Below are positions 1-8,119 of a stretch of 25,280 nucleotides of DNA, in pieces. Under the pieces are notes generated by a model. That model did no database searches. It was given only the letters and a program-made list of their open reading frames with translations, and was not told the DNA's origin. Source of the stretch: Ruminococcus sp. UBA3767 (GTDB lineage Bacteria; Bacillota; Clostridia; Oscillospirales; Ruminococcaceae); assembly GCA_002371625.1 (NCBI GenBank), contig DFFV01000054.1, positions 1 to 25,280 of the forward strand, in the 5' to 3' direction. Within the stretch, counting starts at the first letter, position 1, and each line of letters begins with the position of its first letter. The translations under genes and the position numbers were made by a program.

Positions 1-381
1 TACCGTGATGAAGACGGATACTATTGGTATGTCGGCAGGACAGATGATGTTATCAAAGCCTCAGGCTACCGAATTGGACCTTTTGAGATAGAGTCTATCC
101 TTATGGAGCACCCGAGCGTGCTGGAGTGTGCGATAACCGCAGCCGCAGATCCGATAAGGGGCAATGTTGTAAAGGCAACTATCGTTTTGCAGGACGGCTA
201 TGAGCCGAGCGAGGAACTAAAAAAAGAACTTCAGAATTTCGTCAAAAAGTCAACTGCGCCTTATAAATACCCGAGGATCGTTGAGTTCGTGGACGAGCTG
301 CCCAAGACGTTCAGCGGCAAGATAAGACGAGTTGAGATAAGAGAGAACGACAAGAAAAAGAATAAGAAAAAGAAGAGCTGA
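1..381 (+). CDS. Acyl-CoA synthetase (AMP-forming), C-terminal part, 5' end outside window
   Basis: This is the C-terminal domain of an AMP-binding (ANL superfamily) acyl-CoA ligase, which activates a carboxylic acid through an acyl-adenylate and transfers it to CoA in the cytoplasm. The frame is open from base 1, so the N-terminal adenylation core lies upstream of the window. Visible signatures are the hinge motif [20 protein letters not shown] (about residues 18-37 of the visible part) and the catalytic-lysine motif [10 protein letters not shown] near the end. The spacing and the TAPYKYPR segment resemble medium-chain/ACSM-type ligases more than acetyl-CoA synthetase, but the substrate is not determinable here. 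The protein ends in a lysine-rich tail (KKKNKKKKS). The next gene starts 5 bases after the stop, suggesting cotranscription. Confidence 0.9.
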   Translation, partial: YRDEDGYYWYVGRTDDVIKASGYRIGPFEIESILMEHPSVLECAITAAADPIRGNVVKATIVLQDGYEPSEELKKELQNFVKKSTAPYKYPRIVEFVDELPKTFSGKIRRVEIRENDKKKNKKKKS

Positions 382-386
382 CACAG

Positions 387-1028
387 ATGCTTTTGTATGA
401 ATATCCGCCGAAGCTGTCTCACGCAGGCAGGCAGGCAAAGGCGCTGCATGACCTTGAGCAGCATAGAAAAATACGGCGCAATATGATAAAAAACATCATC
501 ATCGCTGCCGTGATACTTGCGCTCAGCTTTTTTGTGAATGTGCTGATAGTAAGGGTGGTGCTTATAGTTATAGCGCTTGCAAATGCCGCTGTCGGCGGAC
601 TGCTTTACTGGTATAATATGCTCAGCTTTGATACAAAGCTGTATTCAAGGATATATGACGATCACCTTGAGCATTCGCAGAGAGTGGGCTTTTCAAAGCG
701 GTATCTCCATGCGGTGATAGCTTATGCCGATGTTGAAAAAAGCGAGCAGGATAATCACGGCAGACTTCTGGTTACGCTGAAAAACGATAACTCTGCCGAG
801 CTTTTTACCTGCGATGAAAACGGAGAGAACAGGCAGGCGTATGAGCTGAAGGATAATACCGTTTCGCTCAGGTTTGCCGATACCAAAGCCAAGCTGACGC
901 TCGTGAGCGACCTTTACGAGAAGATAAATTATCCGCATAAGGAGTATAAGGTCATTGAAGATGACGACGATGATTATTATACCGCCGAGGATAAAAAATG
1001 GGATAGCTTTGGCAAGCATGGATTTTAG
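387..1028 (+). CDS. Small integral membrane protein of unknown function
   Basis: A 213-residue protein I do not recognise. It has a basic N-terminal cytoplasmic segment (residues 1-36), then a long hydrophobic stretch (about 37-73) that can form two membrane helices in a hairpin, then a soluble C-terminal domain of about 140 residues ending in an acidic run (EDDDDDYY near residues 192-199). No catalytic motif is visible. The start is the first ATG after the acyl-CoA synthetase stop. No good ribosome binding site precedes it, so translational coupling to the upstream gene is likely. An internal ATG at 483 would remove the basic leader and is less likely. The overall plan is reminiscent of membrane proteins with a PH-like cytosolic domain, but that is only a guess. 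Confidence 0.7.
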   Translation: MLLYEYPPKLSHAGRQAKALHDLEQHRKIRRNMIKNIIIAAVILALSFFVNVLIVRVVLIVIALANAAVGGLLYWYNMLSFDTKLYSRIYDDHLEHSQRVGFSKRYLHAVIAYADVEKSEQDNHGRLLVTLKNDNSAELFTCDENGENRQAYELKDNTVSLRFADTKAKLTLVSDLYEKINYPHKEYKVIEDDDDDYYTAEDKKWDSFGKHGF

Positions 1029-1076
1029 AGGTAAGTAATAATGGGAACGGGAAAATGTAAAATTTCCGTTAAGCCC

Positions 1077-1105
1077 TTGAAAAAGAGAATAGCTTGTGCT
1101 ATCAT
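1077..1105 (+). promoter_or_regulatory. Sigma-A-type promoter of the pheST T-box leader
   Basis: TTGAAA at 1077-1082 and TATCAT at 1100-1105 are separated by 17 bases. Transcription would begin near 1112, just before the first T-box stem, which fits the leader. Confidence 0.6.
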
Positions 1106-1111
1106 AAATAG

Positions 1112-1387
1112 GTAAATATTGAACATCTCAAAACACTGTGACCAAGAGAGTAAGTGTGCTGTAATGACTTACAGAGAGAGCCTGAGCGGCGAGAGCCGTT
1201 TTCTGCAACGGGCTTATTTCAAAGCACGCCGAAGTTCACTTGCGAGTGGTTCTGCCGAAATTAAAAGTAAGCAAAAACGTGTGTCAGCGTTAATGACAGG
1301 GGAGTGTCGGCTCCTATCAAAACGGGTGGTTTAACAAGTATCTTTCGGTCTTGTCCTTTTTTGAAAGGATAAGACCTTTTTTGTTTT
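1112..1387 (+). promoter_or_regulatory. T-box riboswitch leader, phenylalanine specifier, controlling pheST
   Basis: A T-box leader senses uncharged tRNA and switches between terminator and antiterminator. The base of stem I can be drawn between GTGTGC (1154-1159) and GCACGC (1224-1229). The specifier codon is TTC (Phe) at 1218-1220, followed by the usual A and then the conserved-looking GCACGCCGAAGTTCACT region. Further support comes from the AGAGAG runs (about 1146 and 1173), the T-box core ACGGGTGGTTT at 1322-1332, and an intrinsic terminator directly downstream. The antiterminator would form between the GGGTGG core and the 5' arm region of the terminator. Uncharged tRNA-Phe is expected to favour readthrough into pheS, matching the TTC specifier to the genes controlled. 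This leader accounts for the only gap longer than 300 bases in the window (1029-1465). Confidence 0.9.
1347..1387 (+). terminator. Regulated intrinsic terminator of the T-box leader
   Basis: The arms are GGTCTTGTCCTTTT (1347-1360) and AAAGGATAAGACC (1364-1376), with one G-U pair, followed by a T-rich tract. It lies right after the T-box core, so it is the off-state structure of the riboswitch. Confidence 0.85.
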
Positions 1388-1465
1388 GGTTTCTCCCGGC
1401 GTTTGCGGAAAATGCAGAACAGATCGGATGTTCACAGGAAATACGAACGGAGGTAAAGATCACAA

Positions 1466-2485
1466 ATGAAGGAACAGCTCAAAGGTATTGAAGAACGTGC
1501 TAAAGCCGAACTTAAAGGCATAAGCGACACAAAGCTGCTTGAAGAATTCAGGGTAAAGTATCTCGGCAAAAAGGGCGAGATCACAGCGATACTCAAGCAG
1601 ATGGGCAAGCTCTCGGCAGAGGAAAGACCTGTTATGGGACAGCTTGCAAACAAGGTAAGGGCTGATATCGAAAGCGCACTCAACGAAAAGGTGAGCGAGC
1701 TGAAAAGTGCTATGGAGCAGGCAAGGCTTAAAAGTGAAACGCTGGACGTTACACTTCCCGGAAAGGCTTCAAAGCTCGGCAGACCGCACCCGCTGGATGA
1801 GGTGCTCGAGGACGTTGAGGAGGTATTCCTCGGCATGGGATTTGACATTGTTGAAGGCCCGGAGGTAGAAACGGACCACTACTGCTTTGAGGCGCTCAAT
1901 ATGCCGCCGCATCACCCTGCAAGAGATACACAGGATACTTTCTATATCTCCGACAGCGTGCTGCTGAGAACACAGACATCTTCTGTGCAGATAAGAACTA
2001 TGGAAAAGATGAAGCCGCCTATCAGGATAATCTCACCGGGCAGAGTTTACCGTTCAGATGCGGTAGATGCTACACATTCACCGCTTTTCCACCAGATAGA
2101 AGGACTTGTTATAGATAAGGGCGTTACAATGGGCGACCTCAAGGGCACGCTGGAGCTTCTGATGAAGAGGCTTTACGGCGACAATGCAAAGATCAGGCTG
2201 CGTCCGCACCACTTCCCTTATACCGAGCCTTCGGCAGAGGTGGATATGATGTGCTTCAATTGTCACGGCGAGGGCTGTTCGATGTGTAAGCAGGAGGGCT
2301 GGGTAGAGCTTCTCGGAGCAGGCATGGTACACCCCAAGGTGCTGGAGGAGTGCGGCATAGACCCCAATGTTTACAGCGGATTTGCGTTCGGTATCGGTCT
2401 TGAAAGAATTACTATGGGCAGATACAACATCAACGATATGCGTCTGCTTTACGAGAACGATATGAGATTCCTTGAGCAGTTCTGA
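1466..2485 (+). CDS. pheS: Phenylalanyl-tRNA synthetase alpha subunit
   Basis: Catalytic subunit of the (alpha-beta)2 phenylalanyl-tRNA synthetase, which charges tRNA-Phe with phenylalanine using ATP. The 339-residue length is normal for the family. Residues 1-85 form the N-terminal tRNA-binding coiled coil. The class II core follows, with a motif 2 region around [17 protein letters not shown] and a motif 3 region around [15 protein letters not shown] near the C-terminus. A Cys-rich loop ([12 protein letters not shown], about residues 263-274) precedes the [12 protein letters not shown] segment, as in other bacterial PheS. The start is supported by GGAGGT at about 1450 and by the coiled coil beginning immediately. 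pheT follows after 19 bases, so the two are cotranscribed under the T-box. Confidence 0.98.
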   Translation: MKEQLKGIEERAKAELKGISDTKLLEEFRVKYLGKKGEITAILKQMGKLSAEERPVMGQLANKVRADIESALNEKVSELKSAMEQARLKSETLDVTLPGKASKLGRPHPLDEVLEDVEEVFLGMGFDIVEGPEVETDHYCFEALNMPPHHPARDTQDTFYISDSVLLRTQTSSVQIRTMEKMKPPIRIISPGRVYRSDAVDATHSPLFHQIEGLVIDKGVTMGDLKGTLELLMKRLYGDNAKIRLRPHHFPYTEPSAEVDMMCFNCHGEGCSMCKQEGWVELLGAGMVHPKVLEECGIDPNVYSGFAFGIGLERITMGRYNINDMRLLYENDMRFLEQF

Positions 2486-2504
2486 TAAGGGAGGTAGAAG
2501 TTAA

Positions 2505-4919
2505 ATGGATCTTTCAATGAGATGGCTCGCAGATTATGTTGACTGCGAAATGCCTATAAAAGAATTTGTCAGCGGCATAACACTTTCAGGCTCGAAGGTG
2601 GAGTGCTTTGATGTTGAGGGAGATTACCTCTCAAATGTAGTTGTGGGACAGGTGAAGGAGATAGTTCGTCACCCTGATTCCGATCACATGTTTATCTGTC
2701 AGGTAGATGTCGGCGAGAGCGAGCTTGTACAGATAGTCACAGGTGCGCAGAATGTCAGCAAGAACGATTTTGTGCCTGTTGCAAAGCATAAGTCCACAGT
2801 GCTCCACGAGGGCAAGGTGGTAAAGATAACAAAGGGCAAGCTCAGAGGCGAGGCTTCAAACGGTATGCTGTGCTCACTGGGCGAGCTTGGACTTACAGTT
2901 CACGATTTCCCCTATGCTATCGAGGACGGCATTTTTATCCTCGGCGATGACTGCGATAAGACAGTTGGCAAGGATATAAGGGAAGCTATCGGCTTTAACG
3001 ACACAAAGGTAGAGTTTGAGATAACTTCCAACCGCCCCGATTGTATGTCCGTTATCGGTCTTGCAAGGGAGACCGCTGCAACGTTCGGCAAAAAGCTGAA
3101 CGTTAAAAAGCCCGAATACAAGGGCGTCAGCGGAGATATTAACGATATCATCAGCGTTAAGATACACAACACTCAGCTTTGCCCGAGATATATGGCGGCT
3201 GTTGTCAAGAATGTTAAGATCGGTCAGTCGCCACGCTGGCTCAGGGAAAGGCTCCGTGCAAGCGGTGTGCGCCCGATCAACAACTTTGTTGATATCACGA
3301 ACTTTGTAATGCTCGAATACGGTCACCCGATGCACGCTTTTGACCTGCGCTATGTTGAGGGGAATGCCATCAACATAAGAAATGCTCAGCAGGGCGAAAA
3401 GATAACCACTCTTGACGGTATCGAAAGAGAGCTTTCAAGCGAGATGCTGGTCATCGCAGATGCAAACAAGCCTGTCGCAGTAGCAGGCGTTATGGGCGGC
3501 GAATACAGCGGTATCATGGAGGATACAACTACTGTTGTGTTTGAGTCTGCCTGCTTTGACGGCGCAAGCGTAAGAACTACCGCAAAGAAGCTGGGCATGA
3601 GAACGGACGCTTCTTCAAGATACGAAAAGGGACTTGATCCGCATAACTGCTATGATGCTCTTATGAGAGCCTGCCAGCTCGTTGAGGAGCTTGGCGCAGG
3701 CGAGGTGCTGGATACTCATATAGATGAGGATTTCCACGATGATACACCTAAGTCTGTAAAGTTCGATCCGCAGTGGATAAACGGTTTCCTGGGAACTGAC
3801 ATCTCCGAGCAGCAGATGAAGGACTACCTGACCAGCCTTGAATTTGAAGTAAAGGACGGAATGGTGTATTCACCGCACTTCAGGATAGATATCGAGCGTC
3901 CGTGCGACATCGCAGAGGAAGTTGCAAGGCTTTATGACTATAACAACATTCCAAGCACTATAATCAGAGGCGTTGCACAGGCACAGAGAACACCTGCGCA
4001 GAAGTTTGAAAGAAGCGTAAGAAGGGCAATGTTCTCCTGCGGTGTGAACGAGATAGAAACTTTCTCGTTCATCTCACCAAAGTATTACGACAAGATATGT
4101 CTGCCGCAGGATTCAAAGCTCAGGAACTGCGTTACCATAACCAACCCTCTCGGCGAGGACACAAGCGTTATGAGAACAACTATAATCCCGTCGGTCTGCG
4201 AGGTGCTTGCACGCAACAGCAATTACAGAAACCCCGAGTGCAGCGTTTTTGAGCTTGGCAATGAGTATATCCCCGTTGAGGGAGAGGTTCTGCCGATAGA
4301 GCCGAAAAGACTTGGTATAGGCGTTTATGATACAACCGGAAATTTTGATTTCTTCAGTTTGAAGGGTATCATCGAGAATGTTCTTGACAGAGTAGGCGCT
4401 AAGAACGTGACCTTTGAAAGAGCTGATAAGGACTGCGGATATGATGAGTTTTACGCTTTCCACCCGGGCAGATGCGCTGTGGTAAAGGTAAACGGTGTAA
4501 CAGTGGGCATTTTTGGTGAGCTTCACCCAAGAACGCTTGAAAACTACGGGCTTTCAACAAGAGCTTATGTAGGCAAGCTGGATATTCCCGAGCTTATGGA
4601 AAATTCCGATCCGCAGAAGATATACAAGCCTCTGCCGAAATTCCCTGCAACTACAAGGGATATCTCCGTTGTTTGCGATGACCTGCTCCCTGTTGCAGAG
4701 CTTGAAAAGGCAATAACCAAGGCGTTAGGTCCGATACTTGAAAAGGTAACGCTGTTTGATGTTTACAAGGGCGAGCAGATAGAGCAGGGCAAAAAGAGCG
4801 TTTCCTATTCTATCTCAATGCGTTCTCACGAGGGAACACTTACCGATGAGCAGGCTGATAAGGCTATGGAAAAGGCGGTCAAGGAGCTTGCAGCTATCGG
4901 TGCAGAGCGCAGAGCATAA
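2505..4919 (+). CDS. pheT: Phenylalanyl-tRNA synthetase beta subunit
   Basis: Large subunit of phenylalanyl-tRNA synthetase; it binds tRNA and edits mischarged Tyr-tRNA-Phe. At 804 residues it is full length. The order of domains is the N-terminal EMAP-like tRNA-binding domain (about residues 40-150), the B3/B4 editing domain (about 210-390, including FVDITNFVMLEYGHPMHAFD and ASRYEKGLDP), B5 (about 400-470), the inactive catalytic-like core, and the C-terminal ferredoxin-fold anticodon-binding domain (about 710-803, starting near KPLPKFPATTRDISVV). The start has GGGAGG 10 bases upstream. No obvious terminator hairpin follows; the next gene has its own promoter within the 115-base gap. Confidence 0.98.
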   Translation: MDLSMRWLADYVDCEMPIKEFVSGITLSGSKVECFDVEGDYLSNVVVGQVKEIVRHPDSDHMFICQVDVGESELVQIVTGAQNVSKNDFVPVAKHKSTVLHEGKVVKITKGKLRGEASNGMLCSLGELGLTVHDFPYAIEDGIFILGDDCDKTVGKDIREAIGFNDTKVEFEITSNRPDCMSVIGLARETAATFGKKLNVKKPEYKGVSGDINDIISVKIHNTQLCPRYMAAVVKNVKIGQSPRWLRERLRASGVRPINNFVDITNFVMLEYGHPMHAFDLRYVEGNAINIRNAQQGEKITTLDGIERELSSEMLVIADANKPVAVAGVMGGEYSGIMEDTTTVVFESACFDGASVRTTAKKLGMRTDASSRYEKGLDPHNCYDALMRACQLVEELGAGEVLDTHIDEDFHDDTPKSVKFDPQWINGFLGTDISEQQMKDYLTSLEFEVKDGMVYSPHFRIDIERPCDIAEEVARLYDYNNIPSTIIRGVAQAQRTPAQKFERSVRRAMFSCGVNEIETFSFISPKYYDKICLPQDSKLRNCVTITNPLGEDTSVMRTTIIPSVCEVLARNSNYRNPECSVFELGNEYIPVEGEVLPIEPKRLGIGVYDTTGNFDFFSLKGIIENVLDRVGAKNVTFERADKDCGYDEFYAFHPGRCAVVKVNGVTVGIFGELHPRTLENYGLSTRAYVGKLDIPELMENSDPQKIYKPLPKFPATTRDISVVCDDLLPVAELEKAITKALGPILEKVTLFDVYKGEQIEQGKKSVSYSISMRSHEGTLTDEQADKAMEKAVKELAAIGAERRA

Positions 4920-4968
4920 AATTTTTGAGCTTTGATTTGTGCAGATTTCATAAAATTTTAAAATACTC

Positions 4969-4997
4969 TTGTTATTTTGCTTGATTTGGAGTATAAT
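4969..4997 (+). promoter_or_regulatory. Sigma-A-type promoter of ireB
   Basis: TTGTTA at 4969-4974 and a perfect TATAAT at 4992-4997, spacer 17 bases, about 38 bases upstream of the ireB start. Confidence 0.7.
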
Positions 4998-5034
4998 ATA
5001 AACGTGGAGCAAATCTGCAAGGGAGGTCAAGTGT

Positions 5035-5283
5035 ATGCACGATCAGACAGTTGAATTTTCAATGATAGATGAAAAGGAGTCCGAGCTGAGAAAAAATCTG
5101 ACGACTATTTATGAGGCGCTCAGAGAAAAGGGATATAATCCCGTTAATCAGATAGTAGGCTATATCCTTTCGGAGGATCCGACCTACATAACGACCTACA
5201 ACAATGCACGAAGCCTGATAAGGCATATCGACCGTGATGAGTTGCTGCAGGCGCTGGTCAAATCCTATCTTAAAGTGAAATGA
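5035..5283 (+). CDS. ireB: IreB family regulatory phosphoprotein (UPF0297)
   Basis: An 82-residue protein of the IreB/YrzL family, a small cytoplasmic dimer. In Enterococcus faecalis it is phosphorylated on N-terminal threonines by the PASTA kinase IreK and affects cephalosporin resistance. Recognisable family sequence runs through most of the protein: [20 protein letters not shown] (about residues 27-46), [12 protein letters not shown], and the [10 protein letters not shown] segment near the end. A threonine is present at position 5, within the region known to be phosphorylated in the family. GGGAGG at 5021-5026 sets the start. In many Firmicutes this gene sits between alaS and ruvX; here it is alone between its own promoter and terminator. 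Function is inferred from family membership only. Confidence 0.93.
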   Translation: MHDQTVEFSMIDEKESELRKNLTTIYEALREKGYNPVNQIVGYILSEDPTYITTYNNARSLIRHIDRDELLQALVKSYLKVK

Positions 5284-5289
5284 TTTTTT

Positions 5290-5317
5290 GGGACGGTATT
5301 TTTTACCGTCCCTTTTT
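5290..5317 (+). terminator. Intrinsic terminator of ireB
   Basis: A perfect 9-base-pair stem, GGGACGGTA (5290-5298) with TACCGTCCC (5304-5312), then TTTTT. Confidence 0.9.
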
Positions 5318-5378
5318 GTTTATAATCCCGTGTGTTTTGCAAATCATAGTGATACAAACACAAAAAGGAGAATAAACT

Positions 5379-6173
5379 ATGAAAAAAGCAGTTGTTTCAA
5401 TATTGCTCGCAGCAGCGCTTTCGGGCTGTTCGGTAACAGTTGCGCCGGAAAGCAGGAGCGAGCAGGCGATGAATGTGCTTGAGCAAACGCAAAAGCAGGA
5501 CCTTTCACATACAAAGATAGGCTACGGTTCGGGAACGCAGACGGACGATAAGAACAGGACAACCGGTGCGCTGGATTTCAACAGGCGCTATGGTGACCTT
5601 AACGCCGCTGCGATAAACGAGAACGAAAAAAAGATAACCCTGACCTTTGACCAGGGCTACGAAAACGGATACACCGCAAAGATTCTTGATACGCTCAAGG
5701 AGAAAAAGGTAAGGGCAGTGTTCTTTCTCGTTAAGGACTACGCCGAAAAGAACCCCGAGCTCGTAAAGAGAATGATAGACGAGGGGCATATCATCGGCAA
5801 CCACTCGGTGCACCACTATTCGATGCCCACGCTTGATGAGAAAAAGTGCAGGAGCGAGATAATGGATATGCACGAGTATGTAAAGGAGAATTTCGGCTGC
5901 GAAATGGAGCTGTTCAGACCGCCTATGGGCGAGTTTTCGCAGTATTCGCTCAGCGTAACAAGGGACTGCGGATATAAAACGCTTATGTGGAGCTTTGCCT
6001 ATGCAGACTGGGATACCAATAACCAGCCACAGCCCGAGGCTGCACTTAAAAGAGTAACAAGCGCCGCACACGAGGGAGCGATATACCTGCTGCACAGCGT
6101 TTCAAAAACCAATGCCGAGATACTTCCAAAGGCGATAGATGAGATAAGAAATAAGGGCTTTGAGTTTATGTAA
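5379..6173 (+). CDS. Polysaccharide deacetylase (CE4) lipoprotein, PdaA-like
   Basis: A 264-residue lipoprotein with a carbohydrate esterase family 4 (NodB) domain. The signal peptide ends in the lipobox LSGC with the lipidated cysteine at residue 17. The CE4 motifs are in order: TFDQGYENGY (about residues 89-98, Asp91 as putative base), HSVHH (His142 and His146, metal ligands), RPPMGEFS (180-187), and LLHS (His240). The sequence around motifs 1 and 3 resembles PdaA, the delta-lactam-biosynthetic de-N-acetylase that acts on muramic acid in spore cortex peptidoglycan. Motif 1 has Gln92 where classical CE4 enzymes have a metal-binding Asp; from memory PdaA also deviates here, with Asn. The start is set by AAGGAG at 5365-5370. 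The promoter is unclear; a TATAAT at 5321-5326 lacks a good -35. Other NodB-type roles remain possible. Confidence 0.85.
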   Translation: MKKAVVSILLAAALSGCSVTVAPESRSEQAMNVLEQTQKQDLSHTKIGYGSGTQTDDKNRTTGALDFNRRYGDLNAAAINENEKKITLTFDQGYENGYTAKILDTLKEKKVRAVFFLVKDYAEKNPELVKRMIDEGHIIGNHSVHHYSMPTLDEKKCRSEIMDMHEYVKENFGCEMELFRPPMGEFSQYSLSVTRDCGYKTLMWSFAYADWDTNNQPQPEAALKRVTSAAHEGAIYLLHSVSKTNAEILPKAIDEIRNKGFEFM

Positions 6174-6179
6174 CTCGCA

Positions 6180-6214
6180 GCGCCTGTCCCGTAAATAAAG
6201 GGCAGGCGCATTTT
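6180..6214 (+). terminator. Intrinsic terminator after the deacetylase gene
   Basis: GCGCCTGTCCC (6180-6190) pairs with GGGCAGGCGC (6200-6209) with one bulged T, followed by a short ATTTT tract. The stem is strong, the U-tract modest. Confidence 0.7.
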
Positions 6215-6249
6215 CACACAGTTATCACAGAGTTTTCACCTATACTCCG

Positions 6250-6278
6250 TTGACAAAAGCGGTCAAAAGTGGTATAAA
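6250..6278 (+). promoter_or_regulatory. Sigma-A-type promoter of the 6335 gene
   Basis: TTGACA at 6250-6255 and TATAAA at 6273-6278, spacer 17 bases: one of the closest consensus matches in the window. An AT-rich leader follows. Confidence 0.75.
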
Positions 6279-6334
6279 ATAATTGTATAGTAGGTCAATT
6301 ATATATGTTGATATATTATAGGGAGGATAAAAAG

Positions 6335-7999
6335 ATGATCAAGAATAAGGTTTTGACTCCTGTTCTTGCAGGAGTACTGGGAGTCAGCGTCATCGGATCG
6401 GGAGTTGGCTATTATCTCGTGAACAAGGGCGATAAAGAGAGTAAGCCCGAGCAGACGATGGATTCGATGAAAATATCGTTTGCTGATGTTGAGCAGAATA
6501 TGACAACAGCAGTTGACGATGTCAACAAGGCTGTGACAGGACAGCTCGATTTTGCTTATGATTCAAGCCTGAAGTTTACTTTTGGCGCAGGTCTTACAGG
6601 TTCTGCAGCAACTGCAAATTCACAGCAGCAGATCAAGCCTTTTGAGATCGACACAAAGGTAAAGCAGAAGGGACAGAATTCGCAGGCTGAGATCTCGGCT
6701 AAGTATAACGACAGCGTTATCGCTACACTTGAAGCTATCTATGCAAGAGACAGCAAAACAGCTTATATGAGAGTTCCCGAGCTGAGCAGCGCTTACATCA
6801 CTGCTAATGAGCAGGATATTCAGAAGGCTGTTCAGGATTACGCAAATAAAGCGCAGAGCCAGCTGACTAAAAGAAGTACAACTATCAAACGCAATACAAC
6901 TCAGACACCTAAGGTATCCACCGACAGTGATCTGAACAAGCTCAAGGCTCAGCTGCCCGATCTTTCTTCTATCGACGGAAAGAAGCTCGAGGAGAAGATA
7001 AAGAGCTACGCAGAGACATTCAAGAGCAAGCTGCCCGCTAAAAAGGACGGCGCTAATCTGACAGGCGACATCGACGGCAACAAGTACGATTACAAGACTG
7101 TTAATTACAGCATAAACGGCAAGCAGGCACAGGATGCACTGTATGCAGTCTTCGATAAGCTCGCAGGCGATGCAGACGTAAAGAAGATATTTGATGACTT
7201 TATGGCTAAGCAGAGATCTTCTTCAGCAAGCACCAAGGCAAAGAGCTATGCTGACTTTATCGCAGAGCTGAAAAAGGAATTTGCTGTTCCTGAAAACAAT
7301 CAGAGCAAGGTGCTCTCACTTGACCTGTATTATGACGGCGAGGAGATCTCCGGACTGGCAATTACATTTGATAACAAGACTATCATCAAGGCAGTGGTTA
7401 TCAACAAGAACGATGTCAACGCAGTTGATGTTGCAGTTTCAGACGGAAATGCCGATAAGAACGCACTTGTTATAAAAGGCTCCGCTAAGCTGACCGACGG
7501 CACTGTAAACGGCGTTTACAACGTATCCTTCAAGGACGGCGGCAAGCAGACATTCACAGCTAAGCTGACACTTGAAAAGGTAGTTGCTAAGCAGGATTAC
7601 TTCAGCGGTACTATCATATTCAACATCAATGTTAACGAGAGCAGCAAGGCTCACACACTTGATGTCAAGCTCTCAGGCGAAAGCTCAAAGGATAAGAAGG
7701 ATCTCACATTCAATGTTGATGCAGACGGAAAGAACGTTGTAACTGTTGAGTTCAAGCTCAACAAGACCGAGGCTTCCGATATAGCTATCCCGACAGGCAA
7801 GACCTATAAGCTCACCGAGCTTGAGGAGTATGCTAAGACTATCGACATCGAGAACTTCAAGGCACACATCAACGATGCGATCGGATATAACGTTTCCGGT
7901 CTCGTTGACAGCTTCGGCAGCTATACTGCAAAGAGCAGACAGGCTCAGTCAAAAGTTAAAACCACCACACCTTCTACAACAGATATAGTTTATGAATAA
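6335..7999 (+). CDS. Membrane-anchored extracellular protein of unknown function
   Basis: A 554-residue protein not recognised. The start is the ATG at 6335, placed 9 bases after GGGAGG at 6320-6325; the in-frame ATG at 6305 precedes that site and is unlikely. The N-terminus has a short basic head and one hydrophobic helix (about residues 7-25, VLTPVLAGVLGVSVIGSGVG) with no lipobox cysteine, so it is probably a type II anchor or uncleaved signal. The rest is soluble, Lys/Asp/Ser/Thr-rich, and cysteine-free as far as I can see. The repeated amphipathic beta-strand pattern, for example KGSAKLTDGTVNGVYNVSFK and the following strands, resembles lipoprotein-like beta sheets. The C-terminus is polar with a TTTPSTTD stretch. 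The gene is monocistronic between its own promoter and terminator. A binding or structural surface role is possible; no enzyme motif is visible. Confidence 0.75.
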   Translation: MIKNKVLTPVLAGVLGVSVIGSGVGYYLVNKGDKESKPEQTMDSMKISFADVEQNMTTAVDDVNKAVTGQLDFAYDSSLKFTFGAGLTGSAATANSQQQIKPFEIDTKVKQKGQNSQAEISAKYNDSVIATLEAIYARDSKTAYMRVPELSSAYITANEQDIQKAVQDYANKAQSQLTKRSTTIKRNTTQTPKVSTDSDLNKLKAQLPDLSSIDGKKLEEKIKSYAETFKSKLPAKKDGANLTGDIDGNKYDYKTVNYSINGKQAQDALYAVFDKLAGDADVKKIFDDFMAKQRSSSASTKAKSYADFIAELKKEFAVPENNQSKVLSLDLYYDGEEISGLAITFDNKTIIKAVVINKNDVNAVDVAVSDGNADKNALVIKGSAKLTDGTVNGVYNVSFKDGGKQTFTAKLTLEKVVAKQDYFSGTIIFNINVNESSKAHTLDVKLSGESSKDKKDLTFNVDADGKNVVTVEFKLNKTEASDIAIPTGKTYKLTELEEYAKTIDIENFKAHINDAIGYNVSGLVDSFGSYTAKSRQAQSKVKTTTPSTTDIVYE

Positions 8000-8028
8000 A
8001 ATCATAGCTGATAAATAAGTTCAATATG

Positions 8029-8056
8029 AAGCGGCATTTAATGCCGCTTCTTTTTT
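8029..8056 (+). terminator. Intrinsic terminator of the 6335 gene
   Basis: A perfect 9-base-pair stem, AAGCGGCAT (8029-8037) with ATGCCGCTT (8041-8049), triloop TTA, then C and TTTTTT. Confidence 0.92.
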
Positions 8057-8060
8057 GTGC

Positions 8061-8089
8061 GCATACCTGCGGAAAAGCTGTCATAGAAT
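8061..8089 (+). promoter_or_regulatory. Sigma-E-like sporulation promoter candidate upstream of spoVB
   Basis: GCATACC at 8061-8067 and CATAGAAT at 8082-8089 are separated by 14 bases. The B. subtilis sigma-E consensus is roughly KMATAWW, 14 bases, CATACAMT; the -10 element matches at 7 of 8 positions. It lies between the previous terminator and the spoVB start, and spoVB is sigma-E-dependent in B. subtilis. The match could be chance; no sigma-A promoter was found in the same gap. Confidence 0.45.
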
Positions 8090-8119
8090 ATTACAGCTGA
8101 TCAACTGCGGAGGTGCGCT

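Noticed and set aside
1045..1070. Hairpin AACGGGAAA / TTTCCGTT after the 387-1028 gene
   Set aside because: It is short, has a bulge and lacks a T-tract, so it cannot be called a terminator with confidence.
1119..1334. Plus-strand open frame of 71 codons in the pheS leader
   Set aside because: It overlies the T-box stems and specifier; no ribosome binding site and no protein-like pattern.
4981..4997. TTGATT as the -35 for the TATAAT at 4992
   Set aside because: The spacing is only 5 bases; TTGTTA at 4969 gives the right 17-base spacer.
5318..5351. Sporulation-type (sigma-G or sigma-E) promoter ahead of the deacetylase gene
   Set aside because: CATAGTGA and the upstream TTATAAT fit neither consensus well enough, in spite of the tempting PdaA context.
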